Origin: Oncomelania hupensis
Taxonomy: Eukaryota; Mollusca; Gastropoda; Littorinimorpha; Pomatiopsidae
Assembly: GCA_036898135.1 (NCBI GenBank)
Contig: CM072527.1
Span: 32,314,227-32,378,226 of the forward strand
Reading direction: 5' to 3'
Length of the DNA: 64,000 bases
Shown here: in pieces, positions 1 to 12,285 of the stretch
How the letters are laid out: the number at the start of each line of letters is the position of its first letter
Position numbering within the stretch: position 1 is the stretch's first letter
Translations under genes and position numbers: made by a program
Notes under the pieces: generated by a model
The model's input: the letters and a program-made list of their open reading frames with translations, nothing else
Databases searched by the model: none
What the model was told of the DNA's origin: nothing

Positions 1-176
1 TCAAATATATATGAACAAACTAGAAGAGTTCTCCTCAAAGAAGGCAACTCATTCATTTCAGCAGTGATTCACGCAAACAAACAAAATAAGAAATATGCTC
101 TGTCTATTTTCAAACCCGTTCAATTTCGGTAAAATTGTCAAAAAAGTGACATTTTTCGTAATCGCTTCACGGAAAT
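1..176 (+). repeat. inverted arm carrying a conserved C-terminal peptide
   Basis: Reads as an open C-terminal peptide ending KKYALSIFKPVQFR and a TAA stop, followed by about 45 conserved non-coding bases. The reverse complement of 2258-2434 matches it over the whole length, with a closely related peptide ending YALSIFKPVTFR. The parent gene or element is not recognised. The segment runs off the left edge. Confidence 0.7.
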
Positions 177-570
177 GCGAGTTCTGCCGAGACTAAAGGG
201 GAAATTACTCCTCATTCGTTACAACCGCATGGCTTTCACTTCCGCTTTGCAGTGTAAGAAAAATGCCTTCGGTCGGATAGTTTCTGGGCCAAAAGTGTCT
301 GTTTTAGGTCAAGCAGGCAGTGTCAAAACATTTCTTGTGCGAGGAAGTGCAATGGTACTTGGTAAAATAAGAAAGAAAGTTGCTGTTATTGTTTCAAATG
401 CCAATGGCGAAACTTTGCATCGGTGGGCAGGGATGGGAGATACATTAAAGAGGAGGCTGTCTCGGATGTACGTTCAAAATGCAACAAATTATTAACAACC
501 AACGTACTGATTGTTGAGGAAATCAGCATAATGAGCGCTAAAATATTTGATCAGTTAGTTTTTAAAAAAT
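175..570 (+). pseudogene. PIF1-like helicase fragment
   Basis: The frame contains RIVSGPKVSVLGQAGSVKTF, a Walker A-like segment in which the second Gly (GxxxxGK[ST]) is Val. TLHRWAGMGD follows, as in PIF1 helicases, and then in a shifted frame (about 500-560) LIVEEISIMSAKIFDQL, a Walker B-like block. A stop at 493-495 and a frameshift separate the two. Only the first helicase motifs are left, and the P-loop is damaged, so this is a dead fragment. PIF1 helicases occur as host genes and in Helitrons; no Helitron ends are visible, so the source is open. Confidence 0.65.
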
Positions 571-2257
571 GTTATTATTGTTATTCACTCCTTAATAATT
601 AATTGTGCTAATCAATAATCACATGTTTTCACTAGTGTAAATTACAACAGTAACCAGTAAAAGATAAATTTATTAGTAACATTGTGATGAACAGTGTGCG
701 GCAATTGGATCATGCAGTATTCCAATATGGGTTTGTTTACCTGTACACTCAGTATTCTATGAGAGTTCTTCGTCATCAACAAGAATTGGTGAAAAGATAA
801 ACATTCTTTTTTGTAACATTTTCTTTGGCCATATGAAACACACAGCTTTGACGTTGAATTTATTTATCACAAGTCATGGTTTGATCTTCTATGGAGATGT
901 GAATGCAACTGCAAAAACAAAATATTAGTATGACTATGACTAACAATTTCAGATAAAATACTGCTTCAGTGTTGCTGTACTTTCCCAATACTAGTATGAA
1001 GGGAAAGAAAATAAAAGTGTAAAAATACATAAATAACTGATATTTATGAAAAACCAATAAATAACTTTAAAAACATTAAGGGATTCATTGATTAATTTAT
1101 TTCATGTATTTATTTCTGCTTATATTCCCTTGTTATTTATTTTTTGCATACACATTGAAAAGATCTGTGTATTAATATTGACAAATTACATAGAAATTTT
1201 CTTAATAACTTGTTTTATTTGTAATTTTAAGCTAATAACACGAAAGCAGTGTACAGTTAGTGTATATTTGTATTTCCTCATCCGCTCAAGAAAAGGTGAA
1301 CAGAGAGTGAAAGTACGTAAATAAATAAAAAACAAATGTACGTATAAGTGAAGAGTGGATTTGCATAGTGTTATTCTTCGATGTGATGACACTTTTGACT
1401 TCCATTCTTTTTACATTCTCTGTCTCGGTTTCTTTTTGTTTGTCTGTCTCTCTATTTTCGTGTTTTTCATTTTATTAATACTCTCTTTTTCCCTCTGTTG
1501 TGATTACCTTGCTCACATTCATCATAATATTAACTGAAACTTGAGCAGCTCTTAAACTGGAAAAGGGCTATATAAGAACAATTTATTTAAGTCGTACTGA
1601 TGAAAACTGACACAACCAACACCATACTAATGTTTACGTCATATCTTGACATGACTTTTATACTATTCTATTATTTTATCCTGAATCATTATAACTAGCA
1701 TGTAACATGCGGAAATACTACAAAATAAATAAATAGTTAAACAACAAAGCGAAACAAACAAAACACAGATGCTCCCACAATCTCCTGTCACAACGGCCTA
1801 CACAAATATTTATTAGGAAGAGGGAAACAGTGGTAGAGAGGGTGGGGATTAATTACACACACAAAGGTCTCAAAAGGAATAAACAACAACAAAAGTCTTT
1901 TATAGCACAGCTGAATGCTCAGTGACATTGTAGTTGATCTTGTCACGCATGGACCTACATTGGTTTGAACTGCATCTGTGTAGATAGATCTATGCACTAG
2001 TGTAGTAGATTTTATTTTTCATTCATCCTCATCATTTTTAGTGCAACCCTAAAATAGCAACAGAAGTGGCGTTTGCACGTTTGCTACATTTCAATATGTT
2101 TCTTGTAATTAAGCTCTTACCACAAAAAAATCTTAGCATCCATCCCAAAAGCGACAGTGACACGCTTGAATTCGTTCTTGAGAACCGATGGACATTGATA
2201 GTTTAAACCGAAACTCGTTTACTACAGACGGAAGTTATAGTTTCGGTAAACAAAGGG
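571..2257. other. AT-rich interval without a gene
   Basis: No supportable coding sequence. The short open frames are AT-rich and resemble no family I know. The interval lies between the two inverted arms at 1-176 and 2258-2434. Confidence 0.5.
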
Positions 2258-2434
2258 CACTTCCGTGAAGCGATTGTGAAAAAAGTCATTTTTTTGACAA
2301 TTTTATCGAAATGTAACGGGTTTGAAAATAGACAGAGCATATTTATTATTTTGTATTTTTGCGTGAATCACTTCTAAAATGAATGCTTTGCCTTCTTTGG
2401 AAAGAGATTTTGTAGTTTGTTCATATAGATTTTT
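2258..2434 (-). repeat. second inverted arm with the same C-terminal peptide
   Basis: Reverse complement of 1-176 with scattered substitutions. The peptide (KNLYEQTTKSLSKEGKAF, later YALSIFKPVTFR, stop) and the bases after the stop are both conserved. It is abutted by the (AAT)n tail of the L2-like LINE. Confidence 0.7.
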
Positions 2435-2445
2435 AAAAACTGCAA

Positions 2446-2513
<68 letters not shown>

Positions 2514-4985
2514 GGATTTTTATATAGCGGGTACTCCAGCCTATGACCAGACTCACCATGCTTTACATAGTCATTACATATAAATACATGCACATGATAA
2601 AACATTGCTTTTGCTACAATACACCATAAGACGGAACAGTAAAGGTACAAACTATTTACAACTATGTACACAAATTACAAAAAAGACAGAAATAGACTAT
2701 TTACAACTATGTACACAAATGACAAAAAAGACAGAAATAGAATAGCAAAAACCTATTCACAGCTATTTATATGCCCGGTTAGGCCCAGGAGGAAAACAGT
2801 ATAAATATTTACAGCCGTGTATACACTTACGGATCAGACAGAGACAAAAGAGGAGAGAATGGCAGCGGGATACAAATCAGTCTGAATAATGCAGTTTTAA
2901 GAGGTGGGTTTTGAGGGCTTTTTTGAATGCTTGTGTTGATTGTATGTTGCGGATATGGGAGGGAAAGGAATTCCACTGCTTAGGTGCGGAGTAAGCAAAT
3001 GCACGTTGGCCGTATGTCTTAGTGCGGGTGACGAGAACCTTGAGTGTGCGAGTGTCAGCAGAAGATCTTAAAGTGCGTGAAGGGGAGTAGACAGACAGTA
3101 GATCAGCAAGGTAGGAAGGACAAGAATCTGTGAAGAAGTTGTGACAGAGAACAGAGAGTTTGTACTCTATGCGTGCTTGCATAGGAAGCCAGTGAAGGGA
3201 ATGTAGTAGAGGTGTGATGTGATCGCGTTTCCTAGCTCGGAATACTAGTCTAGCTGCTGAGTTCTGAACCTTTTGTAGTTTGTCAATGATGTGTTTTGGG
3301 GAGCCAGCGAGGAGGGAGTTGCAATAATCAAGACGAGAAAGGACGAGAGCGCAGACTAGGGTTTTGGTGGTAGTGACTGTAAGATAGTGGCGAAAGGAGC
3401 TGATTTGGCCTATGGCCGTGTATGCAGAGCGACAGACGTTGGAGATGTGGTTGTTGAGGGACAGGTCATCGGAGAGAATGTAGCCGAGATTTCTTGCTGA
3501 GGATGAGAACTGAATGTTTGTTGTCCCTACTGTAAGCGATGTTGGGAGAGGCGAGAGTGAGGAGGAGGTGTTGTGCTTGTGAATGAGAAGGGCTTCGGTT
3601 TTATCGTCATTAAGCTTAAGCTTGTTGAGTGTCATCCATGACTTAATGTCTGTGATGCAGTTCTCCAAAGTCTTAACAGTGGAATTTATGAGAGAGGGGG
3701 CAGTGGATTTATATAGTTGTGTGTCGTCTGCAAATGACTGACTCTCAACAGCATGCTTTCTAAGCAGGAGAAGCAGTGGCTTGGTGTACAGAGTGAATAA
3801 CACCGGCCCTAAAACGGAACCCTGAGGTACGCCGCACACCAAGTCTGCTGTGCTGGAGAAACAGCCATCGACAGTGACTGCTTGTGATCTGTCAGAAAGA
3901 TATGAGTGGAACCAAGCCAGGACCGAGCCAGAGATTCCAAAGTAGTGTTGAAGAGTGTTAAAGAGAATATGATGGTCGACTGTGTCAAAGGCGGCTGAGA
4001 GGTCTAATAAGGTGAGAACGAAGACGTTACCATTATCTAAGGCAAGCAACAGATCGTTGGTTACCTTTAGGAGGGCTGTCTCAGTGCTGTGGAAGGATCG
4101 GTAGGCAGACTGGTTGGGGCAAAGTAAAGCGTTATCATTTAGGTAGGCAAACAGTTGTTTGAGAACAATTTTTTCTATGACTTTGGACAGGAAGGATAGG
4201 TTTGAAACAGGTCTATAGTTCTTTAGATTATTTTTGTCTAAACTTGGCTTTTTAAGGAGGGTTTGATGACAGCCGCTTTGAGCACAGACGGAACAACACC
4301 AGAGGACAGACTCTCGTTGATAATGTGGGTAATGGTCGGGAGTAAAGGGTCAAGATTCTCTATCAACATGGGGGTAGGAATGGGGTCAAGAGAGCAAGAT
4401 GTTGGTTTTGAGCTTAAGATGACTTTCTTGACTTCTTGCTCTGTTATTGGTTGAAAAACTTCCATCTTTGCGGTAGTGAGGGAAGGTGAGAATGGGTTAA
4501 TGAGTGGGATCTCATGGTTATCAAGAGCGGCCCTTATGTCAGCCACTTTCTGTGTGAAATAATTACAAAATACATCTGGGAGCTGACATGGTGGATGCGT
4601 GGATGGGAGTGATGTTGCATTGTTCTTACCCCTTAGCTGATTGCAAATGCCGAACAACTGTTTACAAGTTTCGCTGCTGCTAATTCTGTCGCTAAAGTAC
4701 CGAGTTTTGGCAGTCTGGACTATTTTAGTGACCCGTTTTTTTGCAGCGGTGAAAATCTGCTTGCTGACTTCTAAACCCGATTTGAGCCACTTTTTCTCAA
4801 CTTTGCGTCGGTGTTTTTTCGCCTCGGAGAGCTCGTCCTTAATAGACTCGTACCAGGGTGCTGAGCGTGTTGCCTTGACCTTTTTCTGGGCCACGGGAGC
4901 GTGCCGATCAAGCACCGCATGAAGTGTACTATTCAGCTGATCCACAGTGGGGCACAGTTCTGGGGTCACTTTAGCGGTAAGCTAA
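2446..4985 (-). mobile_element. 5'-truncated L2/CR1-like LINE
   Basis: The same family as 17566-21236, in opposite orientation. It has a 3' tail of (TTA)n (2446-2513) and is truncated at 4985, inside the linker before the RT. Coding parts are 4969-4238 and 4049-2877. A missing C near 4262 shifts the frame between them. The RT palm is intact here: LDLSAAFDTVDHHIL, GVPQGSVLGPVLF and FADD are present, followed by the thumb and C-terminal region ending KTHLLKLHYSD. No clear target duplication is seen. Confidence 0.88.
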
Positions 4986-5033
4986 GATGACCCGCCAGTT
5001 TCGCTTGGTTCTGTTTGGGACCTTGTATTATAG

Positions 5034-5100
5034 ATAACCAAAGGGAGACGCGTCACAGGCATGGGCGCTCGCGTGTCCTGATACAAGCGCCTGTGGGCCA
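5034..5100 (+). repeat. hairpin-rich dispersed repeat (family C) copy
   Basis: Shares about 65 bases with 25376-25442 (AACCAAAGGGAGACGCGTC and TACAAGCGCCTGTG blocks). Following bases near 5190-5250 recur in inverse orientation near 40440-40510. Confidence 0.6.
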
Positions 5101-5664
5101 CAAGGCTATGGGACTACCTTTACCTTTCCCTGTTTTTGTTTTTTACTTTGTTGTGTTTTTGTTGTCACGAAAAGAAGATAGAACTATTGCATTTGACGAT
5201 CATTTCAGATGAGAGTATAAACCGAGGTCTTGTTTGTGCACGCACACATTCCATTGCACGGACTATAAAGATCCTGACGCTCATGTCCTAGACGGGTGAG
5301 TGCCCGATAAAAAAAAACCACTCGGTTGTCGAGGTCTGTGTGTCAAAGTTTGGACACAGTGTACAAAATAGTAAGAAACAGGGTCGAATTATGCTCTTCA
5401 TGTGGGGAAGGGGGAGGTGGACAATGGGGAGGGGTACTGATTACATAAAATGTATGTAATAATATTAGACTAGTAATAATATGTACCACTGCATGCGTAT
5501 TGATACAGCCGAGTTTTGTTGTCTACTAAATTTATGGCAAATTTAATTAGGACAGCCGTTACTTTGCCCTTTTCTTCTTTCTGTCTCTGTCTCTCTCTTA
5601 TTTATATTTATATTTATATTTTGTACAGTTTTAGTTATTGTTCAGCCTTTAGTTAGTCATTGCT

Positions 5665-5860
5665 TACAGGGTCCAGCGGACAGCAAAGAGCCGAATCAGA
5701 ACCACAACTTGGTTGAAAGAGGACTCACCCCTGATCCGTATAAAAGGTCTGCTGAAACAACCCTAATGGTAACACTGAAGGCACTACAATAAAGGCATCC
5801 CACGCAGTGGGCGCTGAGGCTATTCTTTAATTTATCGAACCCCCGTTTTCAAAATCAAAA
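5665..5860 (-). repeat. SINE-like repeat A, partial copy
   Basis: Matches the other A copies in blocks (GGGTCCAGCGGA, CTGATCCGTATAAAAGGTCT, GGCATCCCACGCAG, ATCGAACCCCCGTTT). The 3' end of the element is at the left. Confidence 0.7.
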
Positions 5861-5964
5861 GAAGAATTTGAAGTCACAACCTATTATATCAAAACTCCTT
5901 GAAAAGACTGTCCTGAAACAGTTAACCTGCGTTCGACGCGCCGCATTTTACTTTGCATAACCGA

Positions 5965-6135
5965 CGATGTGGGTCCTTCACGACCCATGCGTTTTATAGA
6001 GCCCAAAATAATTATGTATATTCTTCAACCAATAATATGCGGGTCTCCCACGACCCATACATTTTACAGGACCCTCGTGTTGTTTATTCTGCAACCGATG
6101 ATGCGGGCCTTCCACGACCCATGCTCTAAAACAAG
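5965..6135. repeat. three tandem units of about 65-69 bp with a GGGTC/GACCC hairpin
   Basis: Units start near 5968, 6037 and 6102. Each carries a GGGTC-loop-GACCC inverted motif followed by CATGCG/CATACA-TTTTA. No coding role is evident. Confidence 0.6.
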
Positions 6136-6327
6136 AGGAAGAGAATGTCGTATTATGCATTTCCAAGTTGTTTCTGACAAAAATGGCAGCCCAAGGAGAG
6201 AGAGTGTGACTCATTTCTTGTTCTTATCTTCTTGGGTTGAGCAGCCACAATCAAAACATTGAATCATTTGTTGCTGTAGGTTGTTATTATGGGGTTGCTG
6301 TGTGAATGTGGGGTGGAGTGGATATCG

Positions 6328-6338
6328 GGGAAGGGAGG

Positions 6339-6369
<31 letters not shown>
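6328..6369. repeat. (CA)n microsatellite
   Basis: Uninterrupted CA dinucleotides; a second imperfect CA tract lies at 6571-6628. Confidence 0.9.
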
Positions 6370-6371
<2 letters not shown>

Positions 6372-6707
6372 CACGTGACCCGTGAAATTTACGTGAAACA
6401 CATAAACGACACAGACCTCATGTTCCATTACTCATAAATTGTACGAGACGACAACGTTTTGCTGAGTTTTTTGAAGTTTGACACTTTAAAAAAAATAAAT
6501 TTAAATACACTTATAAAACATGCACATCAATGAGATGGAATGAATGATGTCAATGGCATAATACATGCACACACACAAACACACACACACGTACACACTC
6601 ACCCACACACACACACACACACACAAACACCGATGTTACAAAATATTATTTTTTATGTTTTCATCTTGATATAAAATAACACTTTACTCAATTTCCTTGA
6701 CATCCAT

Positions 6708-7029
<322 letters not shown>

Positions 7030-8166
7030 AGTACTGTGACGGTGGGTCTATTGTTGCTGGGCTCTGGACAATGGAATGCTATTACCCACTCGTCTATTGT
7101 CGATGGGGATCGCTAGTAAATCTCCATGTGACTTAACTTAATACATTTATATGTTTAGCTCGGTCTGTGTTTAGGCTGGGGTACAGAGATAGAAAGAAAA
7201 ATGGTAAAAGATCACTGTCACACCAGCTCTCACACGGCTATGAAACATAGGTAGTCCAGCCACTTGATAACAGTAAATATCACACATTTATTTCCTCCAC
7301 TCTATACACGATCTGCTAAGTACAATACTAACTTAAAAGTTCAAATGTCAATTTGAATGGTTCGCTTCTTGATAGTTCTAGGCAGCTACTGTATCATCAT
7401 CGCGCACTGGATGCTTTCTGCCCTAAGGGTCAGAGTTCTGGAAGAGTGGACTATTGTGGTCCGTAGATAACAGTTTTGGTGCACTGAGTGAATATGCACT
7501 TAGCCATTGTTCGAAGAGCTGTGTGATGGTTGATTCCTTGATGAGCTGTGTTGGTGTGGATTCTTCTCCTTGTTGCTAGACTGGTGGGCTCTCGTCGCGC
7601 ATTGCTTGAGATGCCTCGGCAGGCCAACGTTCAGTGACGACTTGTTCTTGTCTTTCGCCTGGTTGGGCTCACGATACGATGCCTGCTCGTCTGTAACATA
7701 TGAGACGAAATTCTGCACAACCTTGTATATTAGGTGTGTGCAGAGCGTCTCACTGATTAGCTCCACATCTCTATATATAATCAACGAACATTCTGCTAAG
7801 TCCGTGGTCCATTGGAATCTCCACTCTAATTTCCTATACATATATAAATATAAATCATGGCTAACTATACACATAGAGAAAGAATTAATATTATACACAT
7901 TCTCTGGTACAGCCACTGGTCTGCAAGCATACATATAGGTTAAACAACAGTGGGCATTACATTACATGGTTATTGCTTTAGGTCAAGCGGACTCTTCCGA
8001 GCCAAATCAGGACCAGAGAGACGTAATCTTAAAATATTATAAAATGTTTCAAATCTTAAAAAAAACAAGCTTGTTACTCTTAAATACCCAAACAAACTTT
8101 CACATGACACCTCATTAAAAGTCTTCTTTAAAACTGATGTATTAAAAATATGTTCTCTTCCTTCAA

Positions 8167-8960
8167 TCAAATCACTAAATTCAGTCCTATCAATAAAATC
8201 CAAACAAAACAAAACATGACGACATGAATTATATACGATAAAACAAACCAAAAATGAAACAGCTGTTGACCATTACATACCTTAAAAATCTCTTTGAAAG
8301 GTATTGAACCAAAATACGTTTTTCTTTCCTCAATCAGATCAGCACATTCAGACATGAAATGGCGAACAGAAAAGGATTGATCACATGCAAAGCACCATAG
8401 TGGTTCTTCTCCTTTTAAAAGGAAACTGTGGGTGACATAAGTATGCCCAATATGAAGGCGAGACAAAACTGTTTCTTCTTTGCGAGTGGATGCAAAGTTA
8501 GGCAAAGAATCTGACAAATCGGGAAGAATTTGAAATAATTTGTTGTTGATATGGTTAGACCAGTCAGTCTGCCACAGTCGTTTACAATAAGATCCAGTCA
8601 TACAACATAGGTCAGAGTAGGGCACAAACTGGAAAATCTCTGGAGGGAAATCGAGATGCAGAGCATCTTTAGCCGCTTTGTCCACTGCAATATTGCGGCG
8701 GATGCCCATGTGACCAGGGACCCACATAAAAACTATTATTTTTACTCTCAGAAACAAGTTGTGTATGGAGGTCATGGATCTCTACCAGAAAAGGGTGTGA
8801 TATCGTTCTCGTGGAAAGAGCCTGGAGTGCTGACTGTGAATCGGAAATGATTAAAAACGAGGTTCTTTTGGATTGATAAACTTGTTTCAGACCTAGATGA
8901 ATTGCCTTGAGCTCAGCTGTATAAACAGAACAAAAATCAGGTAAACGCTGTTGCAAAGGC
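8167..8960 (-). pseudogene. RNase H domain, frameshifted, and LINE C-terminus
   Basis: YTAELKAIHLGLK and IISDSQSALQAL give the second and third catalytic residues. After a frameshift near 8740, MWVPGHMGIRRN and AVDKAAKDAL give the last. A Cys/His-rich tail (LWCFACDQSFSVRHFMSECA) follows. All four DEDD residues remain, but over several frames, so it is not functional. Confidence 0.85.
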
Positions 8961-9004
8961 TGGTCTAAGTGTCTCCCGGAGACCGACGCAGCAGCAACTG
9001 AATC

Positions 9005-9735
9005 TCATTTTTTTGATCCGTCTGTAAAAGGTTTTTCATATCCTGGGTATAAAGCACACTGTTCTAAATAGAGCTGGTTATAGACGGTTTCAGATGTATT
9101 GTTTTTGAGGAAAGCGGACAATTGCCAATTAATGTTTGGGATACATAATTTCCATGGGGGAGCTTCAGTCCGAAGCTCATCATCGTTGATGGAATCAACA
9201 TTGATGCCTGCATTTTCCAAATGAGCCTGCATTCTGATGCCAAACGGAGGAATTGTATTAGGTTTGACTTCAAATTTCTGAACAAAATCTGGGTTAAAAA
9301 CACAGTCATAGGCGGGGTTCATGGGATCAGTTTTTAATTTTAAATAGTAATTCAGGGACAATTTTGTACGTCTCAGCTCAAGCGGGGGTTCGTTAGCTTC
9401 CACGTAAAGGCTTTCACAAGGGAAGGTGCGAAAAGCACCCATAGCAATGCGTAATGCCTGATGAGCAACTGGATCTAACATTTTAAGATAAGATTTTCTA
9501 GCAGAACCATAAACAATGCAACAATAATCTAACTTGGATCTAATTAAAGAACGATATAACAGCAATAAAGTTTTCTTGTCAGCTCCCCAGTCTGTACCAC
9601 TGATAACCTTGAGCAAGTTGCAGGCCTGTTGACATTTAGTTTTCAAATCTTTCAGGTGAGGAAGGAAGGATAGCCTTTGATCAAAAATAACACCCAAAAA
9701 TTTGACTTGTTGGACCGTCTTTATTGGAGTTTTAG
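9005..9735 (-). pseudogene. RT C-terminal region and start of RNase H
   Basis: VKFLGVIFDQRLSFLPHLKD (LGV motif), then LIRSKLDYCCIVYGSARKSY and the usual thumb region, ending in YEKPFTDGSKK, which provides the first RNase H aspartate. A stop follows directly. Confidence 0.85.
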
Positions 9736-10326
9736 TTCAAGTTCAAGACACTTTATTACCCAATGAATTAAAAATACATAGGATTTGGTTTTGGTGATGC
9801 GGTAAAACATTCAGTCCCTCTGCAACAACAAACAACCTTCCACTGGACATTAAAACATTAAAATACTCTAATAGAGAAAGTTATTTTAAGGAGTAAAGCA
9901 CAGGCGCACGCCCACTCGCAACCCTCACACGGACACGCATACTCACGCATACCCGCATGGGTATCTAAATTAAAACGTAATGAGATAAAATACATTAAAG
10001 AATCAGAATTGCACCACTAACACATTATTGCAACTAATAAATTGGCGTTTAAGTATAACACCTCATGCTATGTGGATAACTGAGGACACTGGTACCGAGA
10101 GGGCAGCCTCGGGGAAGAAGCTGCGTCTAAACCGGCTAGTTCTAACTTTTAGTGCTCTGAAGCGTTTGCCTGACGGGAGGAGCTCGAACAGATGGTTGGC
10201 TGGATGGGATGGGTCGCCAGTAATGTTGCTGGCCCTTCTTGCCAAACGCGTGCTGTATGAGGACGCGAGGGATAATAAATCGCAACCTATGATTTTTGCC
10301 GCGCGTTTCACAATTCTTTCGAGTTA
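9736..10326 (-). mobile_element. nested LINE 3' fragment (Rex1/CR1-like tail)
   Basis: The minus strand encodes KRAAKIIGCDLLSLASSYS...HLFELLPSGKRFRALKVRTSRFRRSFFPEAA, the conserved C-terminal tail of CR1/Rex1-type RTs. It ends in ATTGGGTAATAAAGTGTCTT and a GAACTT repeat. Similar 3'-end bases occur near 39434-39490. It sits within the RNase H-bearing LINE, so it is younger than that insertion. Confidence 0.7.
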
Positions 10327-10329
10327 AAA

Positions 10330-10964
10330 TTATTGAGGGTAATATGAGGATCTTGAATAATTCCTCGGTGCTTGTAAATTCAGTTTTTGCTTCAGAAAAT
10401 GTATAACCATTTTGTAAAACCCAGTCTTCAACGGCATTGACACATAACTGTAGCTGACGTTCTGCAGATGCCAAGGTTTTACCTTTGGCTACTAATGCAA
10501 AATCGTCAACAAACAAAGAATTGTCAATTCCCCGTTTAACAGAACGAACAATATTATTTATTTTAATATTAAACAGCAAGGGAGACAAGATGCTACCCTG
10601 AGGCACTCCCATCTCCTGTTCCCTCGTATCTGATAAAGATCCCCCAACCTTGACCTGAAAAATTCTGTCCGTTAGAAAATTGGATATAAACAGAGGTAAA
10701 TGTCCCTTCAAACCCATTTCTTGTAAATCTGAAAGAATGCCATATTTCCATGTGGTATCATAAGCTTTTTCCAAATCAAACATGATGGCAACGACATGTT
10801 CATCCTGGACGAAAGCGTTACGGATAAAAGTTTCCAGTCGCACCAGGTGGTCAACAGTACTTCGACCACTTCGAAAGCCACATTTAGTATTGGATAATAC
10901 ATGATTCGTTTCCAGATACCACAGTAAACGGGAATAAACCATTCTTTCCAGCGTCTTGTATAAG
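10330..10964 (-). pseudogene. RT domain of the RNase H-bearing LINE
   Basis: Contains GFRSGRSTVDHLVRLE, MFDLEKAYDTTWKYGIL (first catalytic Asp), MGVPQGSILSPLLFN and SLFVDDFALVAKG, where FVDD is the catalytic pair. The catalytic residues are intact. The N-terminal part and the endonuclease are missing by 5' truncation, and the reading frame is cut at the left by the nested LINE fragment. Confidence 0.85.
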
Positions 10965-11707
10965 CAACAGTGGGTCCGTAAGGTATACAACATGGCGTCA
11001 AAACCGGTTGTGTTCGCCACGTGGTCACGCAACATTGGACTAACAATTCAAGTATAAGCATAGCAAATTTTACAAACATAATTCAACAATAATATCAATA
11101 CATCACGATGAAACAAAAGTATGTTCATTTACCTTTTTGGCAATGTCAGGCCGTGGCTAACTTGACTGAATAGAGTTTTCAACAAGTCCTGCTTTCCTAG
11201 TCTTTCAGTGGAGAGATTTCTTAGAGCTGAGCTCCGTACTCTAGGCAGTTTGAACGCAGAATGACCCTCTACCTAGCCTCTGCCTAACCAGATAGAACTG
11301 GTCTACCTAATCTCTCTCTGTCCCGATTGGCCGGACTCTGCTATAACGTAAGCTGGATGATGTCATGGCCTACTGCGCTCTATCGTCAGCAATAGAAATA
11401 TGTAGCACACAACAGTACTTCTATCGTCTGCTACAGACTAACATTAATCTTAGTGTTACAACTGACTAAACAAGGCAAAAGCTTAAAATGTGCTGTGTAA
11501 ATCTGGCCTCTTGTTATAAGTACACAACCATTCTTCTCTAGGTACATTATTGTATCTAAGTCACACATAGTACACAACCGTTGGTCTCTAGATACATTAT
11601 TGTATTTAAGTCACACATATTACACAACCGTTGTTCTCTAGGTACATAATTGTATCTTTGAAACTTTGGAACTTTATCACTTTATTCTTTAATTTCAAAC
11701 ATCATCA

Positions 11708-12240
11708 TCAAACAATATTAAATAAGGCTCCAAGCCCAGGTAGGGGAGAGGGGGGGGGAAGGACCGTGGGACACCACAGACGATCGTTCAACCAGCGTAC
11801 TCCATCTTTTTCTGTCATGTCCTTAGCAGTCCTCGTGGCTTCACTCCGTGTCAAGCCAGTCCATTCTCGAATGTTGTCTTCCAACATCTTTTTATGTTTC
11901 TTCATCTGCCTTCTTGCATAGTACCTTACAGGATGGTCTTTGCAAGACCTGAAGCTCTGTATGTGGCTAAACCATCGTAGTTTCCGTTTCTTCACCACTG
12001 TGAGCAAGTCCTTGTGTTATCCAATGGCTTGTGTGATCGTCTGTCGGACTTCGTCATTGGGGATGTGCTGAGTATAGGAAATGCCCAGAGGTCTTCTGTA
12101 GCATCACATCTCCATGCTTTTTATTCTTCTTTGTAGGTCTGCGGTGAGAGTCCATGTTTCACAAGAGTATAGGAAGATGGAGATGACAAGGAAGCGCATC
12201 AACCTTACCTTGGAGTGTAGACTGATGTCCCTGTCTTTCA
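11708..12240 (-). pseudogene. RTE-like LINE C-terminal fragment
   Basis: Aligns with the C-terminus of the copy at 43682-45088: LLTVVKKRKLRWFSHIQ, EDNIREWTGLTRSEA and the DGVRWLNDRLW end, and further upstream a KVRLMRFLVISIFLYSC-like stretch. Stops and frameshifts are present. It is 5'-truncated at a (CA)n tract (12240). Confidence 0.8.
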
Positions 12241-12285
12241 CACACACACACACACACATGCGTGTACGAGGTGTAAAATGGGGTA

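Larger units (their letters stand above)
7955..10964 (-). mobile_element. I-like LINE with RNase H, 5'-truncated
   Basis: Inserted into element B with the target duplication CAACAGTGGG (7945-7954 and 10965-10974); the uninterrupted site is in copy 2 near 38655. The minus-strand order is RT (10964-10330), RT C-terminus (9735-9005), RNase H (about 9040-8650) and a 3' UTR ending in the TCCTGATTTGGCTCGGAAGA block and ATGTAATGTAATG. Truncation is inside the RT N-terminus. A second LINE fragment interrupts it at about 9736-10326. The combination of RT and RNase H fits the I/Nimb/Ingi group; the exact clade is uncertain. Confidence 0.85.
7035..11518 (+). mobile_element. LTR-like element B, copy 1 (split by a LINE)
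   Basis: Starts TGTGACGGTGGG and ends TTGTTATA, flanked by the 5-bp duplication AGTAC (7030-7034 and 11519-11523). Without the insert (7955-10964 plus one duplicated target copy) it is about 1.46 kb and aligns end to end with copy 2 at 36870-39233. Size, TG start and 5-bp duplication fit a solo LTR, though no matching internal region is in the window. The strand is arbitrary. Confidence 0.75.
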
